This document shows positions 5,354 through 9,154 of a stretch of 9,154 nucleotides of DNA, piece by piece. A program made the translations under genes and the position numbers. Source of the DNA: Alphaproteobacteria bacterium (GTDB lineage: Bacteria > Pseudomonadota > Alphaproteobacteria > UBA6615); NCBI GenBank assembly GCA_013003285.1, contig JABDJY010000131.1:1-9154 (forward strand), in the 5' to 3' direction. Positions within the stretch are counted from its first letter, which is position 1, and each line of letters starts with the position of its first letter. The notes below the pieces were generated by a model that saw only the letters and a list, made by a program, of their open reading frames with translations, made no database searches and was not told the DNA's origin.

Positions 5354-6545
5354 GGCACTAAGTCCGGCGCGTCGGTCCGTCCGACCGCCGGCAGGCCCAA
5401 CGCCGGCAGGGTGAAGATCAAGACCAGCGTGGCGAGCATGGCGATGGGGAGTTCGAAGCTGCCCGTGACATCGCGCAGTCGGCCGATCGCGACCGGCCCG
5501 AAGGACGCCAACAGATAGCCGACGCTCATGGCCATGGCCGTGAGCCGGCCGACATCGTCCGGGGTGGCGCCGAAATCGACGGGCAGGGTGAGCGTTAGGG
5601 TGAATAATACCCCCAGTCCGAGGCCGGTCGATGCCGCCCAAATCCATGGTGCGGCCAGCGGTATGAGAGCGGCCCCATGAGACCGGTGACGCTTAGCAAG
5701 ATGCCTAGAATGATTAGCAGCCGGCGGCCTGTTTGACGCCTCGCGGCCGCGGCGACGACAGTGGCGCTGATTAATTGGGTGATTAGGAGGACTGCGAGTA
5801 GCGAACCGGCTGCGGCGTCGCTCCAGCCCTGTGCCTGATAGATCGGCGCGTACCAGGCTAGTATTGAGAAAAACAGCAGGAAGGCGATCGCCGAGAACGA
5901 CGTAATGCGCCAAGCGAGAACGTCGCGCCACGGCAGGCCGGGCGGTTTGATCGCGCTGCGTGGCACGGGCGCGCTGTCCCGGGCGATGAGGACCCAGAGG
6001 CCGACCGCCAGCATCGCGGGCAGACTCCAAATCGCCAACCCTGCCGGCCAGGACCCGAAATAGCTGGTTAGCAGCGGCGTCACGGCGACGACGATGACGG
6101 CGCTGGCAGTCATGGTCATGCCATATATCGCGGTGACCATGGACGCGTTGGCCCCGAAATGGCGTTTGGCGATTGCCGGCACATAAGTCTGACCCCCGGC
6201 GACGCCGACCCCGACAATGAAGGTCGACAGGAACAGGATGGACACTTGGTCCCCGGCGAGACGCATCGTCGTTGCCAGGGTGATGAGCGCCAACGCCACG
6301 AGCAGGGCGCGCTCAAGCCCGATCCTCGCGGCCAGCCGGTTGGCGGCGATGGGAAATAGCGCGAGGCAAAGCACCGGGATCGTCGTCAGCAGGCCGACCA
6401 CGGTGAAAGATAGCGCGAGATCGAGGCGGATGGTCTCGACCAGCGGCGCCAGCGAGGCCATGGCTGGACGCAGGCTCGCCGACGCCAACACGATGGCGGC
6501 GACGAAGAGAAGCCGGTTGGATGATCTCGGTTCGCGAATGTTCAC
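5350..6545 (-). pseudogene. CynX/NimT-type MFS transporter, single-base frameshift
   Basis: A major facilitator with the CynX/NimT look, a family that includes cyanate and 2-nitroimidazole transporters. The N-terminus LRPAMASLAPLVETIRLDLA followed by GLLTTIPVLCLALFPIAANR is characteristic. The start is a GTG at 6545-6543, 6 bases after the stop of the Gfo/Idh gene, which suggests translational coupling. The first frame runs 316 codons but loses sense after residue 291 (SVTGLMG). Sense continues in the neighbouring frame with AALIPLAAPWIWAAS and runs to the TAA at 5352-5350. One extra base in the CCCC run at 5673-5676 restores a continuous protein of 398 residues with about twelve hydrophobic spans, the normal family length. 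A lesion in a homopolymer is the classic form of a sequencing indel, but a true frameshift cannot be excluded. The substrate is not determinable; the partner dehydrogenase suggests an organic acid or polyol-like compound. Confidence 0.87.
5364..5391. terminator. GC-rich hairpin between convergent genes
   Basis: Arms CCGGCG (5364-5369) and CGCCGG (5386-5391), then after a one-base bulge GTCGG and CCGAC, form an 11-base-pair stem with a 5-base loop. It lies 11 bases after the oxidoreductase stop and inside the last codons of the transporter gene. No U-run follows on either strand, so termination would need help. It could slow read-through between the converging transcripts. Confidence 0.35.
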
Positions 6546-6551
6546 ACTCGC

Positions 6552-7562
6552 TCAGCCGACTTTGACCGGGGCTCCCGTTTCAGCCGATTTGACGATGGCC
6601 TCGATCACCGCGCAGCCATGGATCGCCTGCGCGGGCGTCACCGGGTAGGGCGTGCCACCGGATGCAGCGTCCGCGAAACCTTCCAATTCGGCTGAGATGG
6701 TGTCGAAGCCGGCGAAATCGCGTTCCTCAGTGTTGATCACGCCCGCCGCCCCGGTGATCTGTCCGGTGTTGTTGGGGGTGTAGAGCAACGCGCTCATATC
6801 CGGATTGCGGATTTCGGTCGAACCTTCCGAGCCCCAAACATGCATGCGAAACGAGGGATGGGTCGCGAGCAACGTGCCCACATAGCCCGACATGCCGTTT
6901 TTCATGCGAAACAGGATCGAGGTGGTGTCGTCATGGTCGTTGGGTACGACGCGCCGGAAGCTTTGGCAGTAGACCTCTTCGACCTCGCCCAGCAGATCGA
7001 TAATGATGTCGATGATGTGGATCGCCATGGGCGTCAACCCGCCGGCCGGTGTCTCCCGCTTGTCGGCCCGCCAGGCATCGGCGGTCAGCGCCATGCCGAT
7101 CGGCGCACACATGGTGCCCTCCCAATGAAGCATGGTGCCGAGGGTTCCATCGTCGATTTGTTCGCGCAGGGCTGCGACCGCCGGGCTATAGCGCCGGTTG
7201 AACCCGACCCCCAAGGTCACGCCGGCTTTCTCGACGGCTGCGACGGCTTCTTCCGCGCCGGCTTTTGTCAAAGTCAGCGGCTTTTCCATGAAGACATGTT
7301 TGCCCGCTGCCGCGCTCGCCACAATCTCTTCCACGTGGCGCGAATGGGGGGTTGCGAAAACCACCGCGTCGATCGCATCGTCAGCCAATACGCCATCGAG
7401 TGAATCGTGCATGGTGAGGCCTTGCTCTTCGGCGAAGTCGGCCACTTTCGATGGGGTGCGGACAGCCCCGGCGGTGAAACGGATCTTGTTGGATTTGTTT
7501 TGAACCGACTGAACGAGGACTTTGCCCCACCAGCCCAGACCGACCATGGCTGCGTTAATCAT
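6552..7562 (-). CDS. Gfo/Idh/MocA family oxidoreductase
   Basis: A cytosolic NAD(P)-dependent dehydrogenase of the glucose-fructose oxidoreductase/inositol 2-dehydrogenase family, acting on a sugar, polyol or related hydroxy compound. At 336 residues it has the usual length. The N-terminal Rossmann fold opens with AMVGLGWWGKVLVQSV (5-20). The family motif EKP is at 93-95 (FMEKPL), and the nucleotide-domain segment FNRRYSPAV (121-129) follows. The C-terminal catalytic domain has AGG (173-175) and the H182-x-x-D185 pair that corresponds to the usual substrate and proton-relay residues. The start ATG has a strong AGGGAG 6 bases upstream. The MFS transporter follows after 6 bases, so the two are an operon. 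A racemase-fold gene is divergent across a 163-base gap. The exact substrate cannot be read from the sequence. Confidence 0.93.
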   Translation of the reverse strand: MINAAMVGLGWWGKVLVQSVQNKSNKIRFTAGAVRTPSKVADFAEEQGLTMHDSLDGVLADDAIDAVVFATPHSRHVEEIVASAAAGKHVFMEKPLTLTKAGAEEAVAAVEKAGVTLGVGFNRRYSPAVAALREQIDDGTLGTMLHWEGTMCAPIGMALTADAWRADKRETPAGGLTPMAIHIIDIIIDLLGEVEEVYCQSFRRVVPNDHDDTTSILFRMKNGMSGYVGTLLATHPSFRMHVWGSEGSTEIRNPDMSALLYTPNNTGQITGAAGVINTEERDFAGFDTISAELEGFADAASGGTPYPVTPAQAIHGCAVIEAIVKSAETGAPVKVG

Positions 7563-7605
7563 GCGACTCTCCCTGCGCGAGATGTTGTATCCAGGATATT
7601 GATAT

Positions 7606-7649
7606 GAAGCGCCGAGGCGCCGTTGGCGATAATGATGATCGAAGCGCCG
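7606..7649. repeat. Paired direct repeat GAAGCGCCG in the divergent gap
   Basis: GAAGCGCCG occurs at 7606-7614 and again at 7641-7649, 35 bases apart. It lies midway between the divergent Gfo/Idh and racemase-fold genes, where a regulator could control both operons. A nine-base repeat in GC-rich DNA may be chance. Confidence 0.3.
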
Positions 7650-7687
7650 GTGCCCTGCAAGCCGTTTGCTTTGTTCCGGTACAGGAA

Positions 7688-7696
7688 TGCTATATC
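7688..7696 (+). promoter_or_regulatory. Candidate extended -10 promoter of the racemase-fold gene
   Basis: TGCTATATC (7688-7696) matches the extended -10 form TG-N-TATAAT with two mismatches at the end. The best upstream hexamer, TTGCTT at 7666-7671, is 19 bases away, which is long. Transcription would start near 7703, leaving a leader of about 23 bases with GAAGGA. This agrees with translation from 7726 and argues against starts further upstream. Confidence 0.33.
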
Positions 7697-7725
7697 TAGA
7701 TTTTACACCGAAGGATTACCGTCCC

Positions 7726-8448
7726 ATGCCCGATCGTTTTGGCCCCCGCGGGGTGTTCGCCCTTTTCATTCCGCTGCAGAACGCCAACATGCAGCCTGAA
7801 TATGAATTGTTGCGGCCCGAAGGCATCAACAACCAGATATACCGCTTCACCCTGGAAGTGCCCGACCGGGTGCCGGAGGCCATATTGCGTGTTGTGGAAG
7901 GCGGCTTGGGCTGCTGGCCTGACCAGGTGATCATCGGCAACAATGTGGAGATGCGGATCTGGACACCGGATCAGCACGCCGAATATCGCGGCAAATTACA
8001 GGAGGCCATCGGCGACATTCCGTTGGTGACGGCGACCGACGCCGCCGTTGCGGCGCTGAAGACCATGGGCGCGAAACGCATTGCGGCCTTGTCGCCCATG
8101 TCCGATGTCTATTCCGAGAGCGTGAAGAACTATTACGAAGCGATGGGGTTCGAAGTGCCCTATCACGCCGGGCTGCAAGTCAAGAAACCCGAAGATATCA
8201 TCAAGGTCTCGATGGAGGACGCGCTGGCCGGGTTCCGCAAGCTCGACCATGACGATGTCGACACGTTCCTGCATGTGGGCGCGGCCCTGGGCATCGTCGA
8301 TATGGTCGAGGAATTGGAAAAGGAATTGGGCCGACCCATCGTCTCGACCAACATCGCGACCTATTGGTACGCGCTGCGCCGGCACGGGATAAGTGATGTT
8401 CTGGACGGTTTCGGGCAGTTGGCGCGGAAAACCGAAATCGCCGCCTGA
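7726..8448 (+). CDS. Asp/Glu racemase-superfamily protein (AMDase/maleate isomerase-like), atypical active site
   Basis: A cytosolic protein of the superfamily that holds Asp/Glu racemases, arylmalonate decarboxylase and maleate isomerase. The ATG at 7726 has GAAGGA 10 bases upstream and gives 240 residues, the usual length; two upstream in-frame starts lack a ribosome site. The N-terminus GVFALFIPLQNANMQPEYELL (9-29) and the C-terminal block VEELEKELGRPIVSTNIATYWYALRRHGI (193-221) are typical of the AMDase/maleate isomerase branch. Family members use one or two cysteines, near 74-76 and 188-194. Here the first site reads VIIGNNVEMR (68-77), with Asn, and the second reads FLHVGAALGI (181-190), with Gly. 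The only cysteine is C63, outside both sites. Either it catalyses a different reaction or binds without the usual proton shuttle. It leads a probable operon with the Mo-hydroxylase gene 92 bases downstream. The fold is confident; the reaction is unknown. Confidence 0.83.
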   Translation: MPDRFGPRGVFALFIPLQNANMQPEYELLRPEGINNQIYRFTLEVPDRVPEAILRVVEGGLGCWPDQVIIGNNVEMRIWTPDQHAEYRGKLQEAIGDIPLVTATDAAVAALKTMGAKRIAALSPMSDVYSESVKNYYEAMGFEVPYHAGLQVKKPEDIIKVSMEDALAGFRKLDHDDVDTFLHVGAALGIVDMVEELEKELGRPIVSTNIATYWYALRRHGISDVLDGFGQLARKTEIAA

Positions 8449-8461
8449 GCTGCCAAACGAG

Positions 8462-8489
8462 TTGCCGGCGGGAAGCCGCATGATATTCT
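8462..8489 (+). promoter_or_regulatory. Weak promoter candidate before the Mo-hydroxylase gene
   Basis: TTGCCG (8462-8467) and TATTCT (8484-8489) are 16 bases apart, and each matches four of six consensus positions. The 92-base gap to the upstream gene holds no terminator-like hairpin with a U-run. Co-transcription from the racemase-fold gene is equally likely. Confidence 0.2.
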
Positions 8490-8540
8490 GAGCCCGCATA
8501 ACCAACGCCAGTCGCGAAATTAATCGAGAGAAGTACGGAA

Positions 8541-9154
8541 ATGGAAAAGTTTGGTATTGGGCAGGGAGTCCTCAGGCAGGAAGATCCGCGGTTGCTGCGG
8601 GGGCGGGGGCTATACGTCAACGACGTTAATCTACCCGGTCAGACCTATGCGATCGTTCTACGCTCGCCCCATGCCCATGCCGAGATCCGGTCCATCGATG
8701 TCTCCACCGCCGCGGCCGCACCCGGCGTCGTCGCGGTCTTTACCGGCGATGATGTCGCCGCCGATAAGCTGGGTGTTCCGGGGATGCCGGCCAAGTGGAA
8801 GCGGCCCGATGACGAACCAATGAAATATCGCCCGCAACCGCCCTTGGCGTTGGGCCGGGTGCGCTATGTGGGTGATGCGGTGGCGCTGGTGATCGCCGAA
8901 ACTCTCGATCAGGCGCGCGATGGCGCGGAACTTATCGACGTCGATTACGATCCGCTCCCGTCGGTCACCGACACTGCCGAGACGGTCGCCGCCGACGCAC
9001 CGCTGGTGTGGGACGACTATCCTGACAATATCTCCGGCCAGTTTCAGTCGGGTGACGCCGACGCAGTCGAAGCCGCTTTTGCCGGTGCTGCCCATATTAC
9101 CAAACGCGCTATCACGATCTCGCGGGTGTTCGCGCAATATATGGAGCCGCGCGG
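8541..9154 (+). CDS. Molybdopterin aldehyde/xanthine dehydrogenase-family large subunit, N-terminal part
   Basis: The first 204 codons of a CoxL/XdhB-type catalytic subunit, running off the window; full members have about 750-800 residues. Such enzymes hydroxylate aldehydes, purines, N-heterocycles or CO at a Mo-pterin site and work with FAD and 2Fe-2S subunits. The start ATG follows a GAGAGAAG purine-rich site. Residues 12-23 (RQEDPRLLRGRG), 41-49 (RSPHAHAEI), 108-121 (RYVGDAVALVIAET) and 201-204 (MEPR) are the hallmarks of the N-terminal a/b-hammerhead domain and its junction with the Mo-binding part. The Mo-binding loops lie beyond the window, so the subclass cannot be called. No medium or small subunit precedes it; they would have to lie downstream. 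Its position after the racemase-fold gene suggests one catabolic operon. Confidence 0.93.
   Translation, partial: MEKFGIGQGVLRQEDPRLLRGRGLYVNDVNLPGQTYAIVLRSPHAHAEIRSIDVSTAAAAPGVVAVFTGDDVAADKLGVPGMPAKWKRPDDEPMKYRPQPPLALGRVRYVGDAVALVIAETLDQARDGAELIDVDYDPLPSVTDTAETVAADAPLVWDDYPDNISGQFQSGDADAVEAAFAGAAHITKRAITISRVFAQYMEPR

Noticed and set aside
5350..6030. A separate 226-residue minus-strand protein beginning at 6030
   Set aside because: Its first 110 or so residues are Arg-rich nonsense; only the part after 5673 is membrane protein, and it is the C-terminus of the frameshifted transporter.
6840..7403. 187-residue plus frame opposite the Gfo/Idh gene
   Set aside because: Antisense shadow of a clearly recognisable dehydrogenase.
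7666..7725. Twenty-residue N-terminal extension of the racemase-fold protein
   Set aside because: No ribosome site, it overlaps the candidate promoter, and family members start at the equivalent of 7726.
8658..9137. 159-residue minus frame opposite the Mo-hydroxylase gene
   Set aside because: Antisense to classic aldehyde/xanthine dehydrogenase motifs.
1..9154. CRISPR array, tRNA, rRNA or riboswitch
   Set aside because: No regularly spaced repeats, no cloverleaf with a CCA end and no recognisable conserved RNA core on either strand.

Overview
The window reads as a piece of a GC-rich bacterial chromosome. Codon usage, the HAMP/chemoreceptor style and the enzyme families suggest an alphaproteobacterium, perhaps a marine or Rhodospirillales-like one. 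This placement is inference from protein style; there is no rRNA or marker gene here. I see no tRNA, CRISPR array, transposase or phage gene.

Left part (1-2811): the 5' portion of a methyl-accepting chemotaxis protein gene lies on the minus strand and is interrupted by an in-frame TAA. Upstream of it, on the same strand, is a secreted protein with a textbook EF-hand calcium loop. Divergent from that is a second secreted protein with four cysteines in its mature part.

Middle part (2812-4429): a short gene-poor stretch holds two plausible small genes: a single-span membrane protein of 37-55 residues (minus) and a basic 57-residue protein (plus). Between them is a sharply AT-rich island (48 G/C in 180 bases at 3121-3300) with several palindromes and a CRP/FNR-like dyad at its edge. 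Next comes a minus-strand secreted lectin-like (C-type/endostatin-like fold) protein with a strong intrinsic terminator. Three exported proteins thus surround the AT-rich island.

Right part (4430-9154): metabolic genes. A zinc-free MDR/quinone-oxidoreductase-type NADP-dependent reductase (plus) converges on a CynX/NimT-type MFS transporter (minus) that carries a single-base frameshift in a C run. The transporter follows a Gfo/Idh/MocA dehydrogenase with a 6-base gap, so the two form an operon. Divergent from that operon are an Asp/Glu racemase/arylmalonate decarboxylase/maleate isomerase-superfamily protein and the start of a molybdopterin aldehyde/xanthine dehydrogenase large subunit, which runs off the window. 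The uptake protein, sugar- or polyol-type dehydrogenase, racemase-fold enzyme and Mo-hydroxylase around one divergent promoter look like a small-molecule catabolic module with unknown substrate. The racemase-fold protein appears to lack both catalytic cysteines of its superfamily, which is the most unusual enzymatic feature here.

Two reading frames (the chemoreceptor and the MFS transporter) are each broken by a single-base-scale lesion. These may be real pseudogenes or consensus errors; the sequence alone cannot decide.
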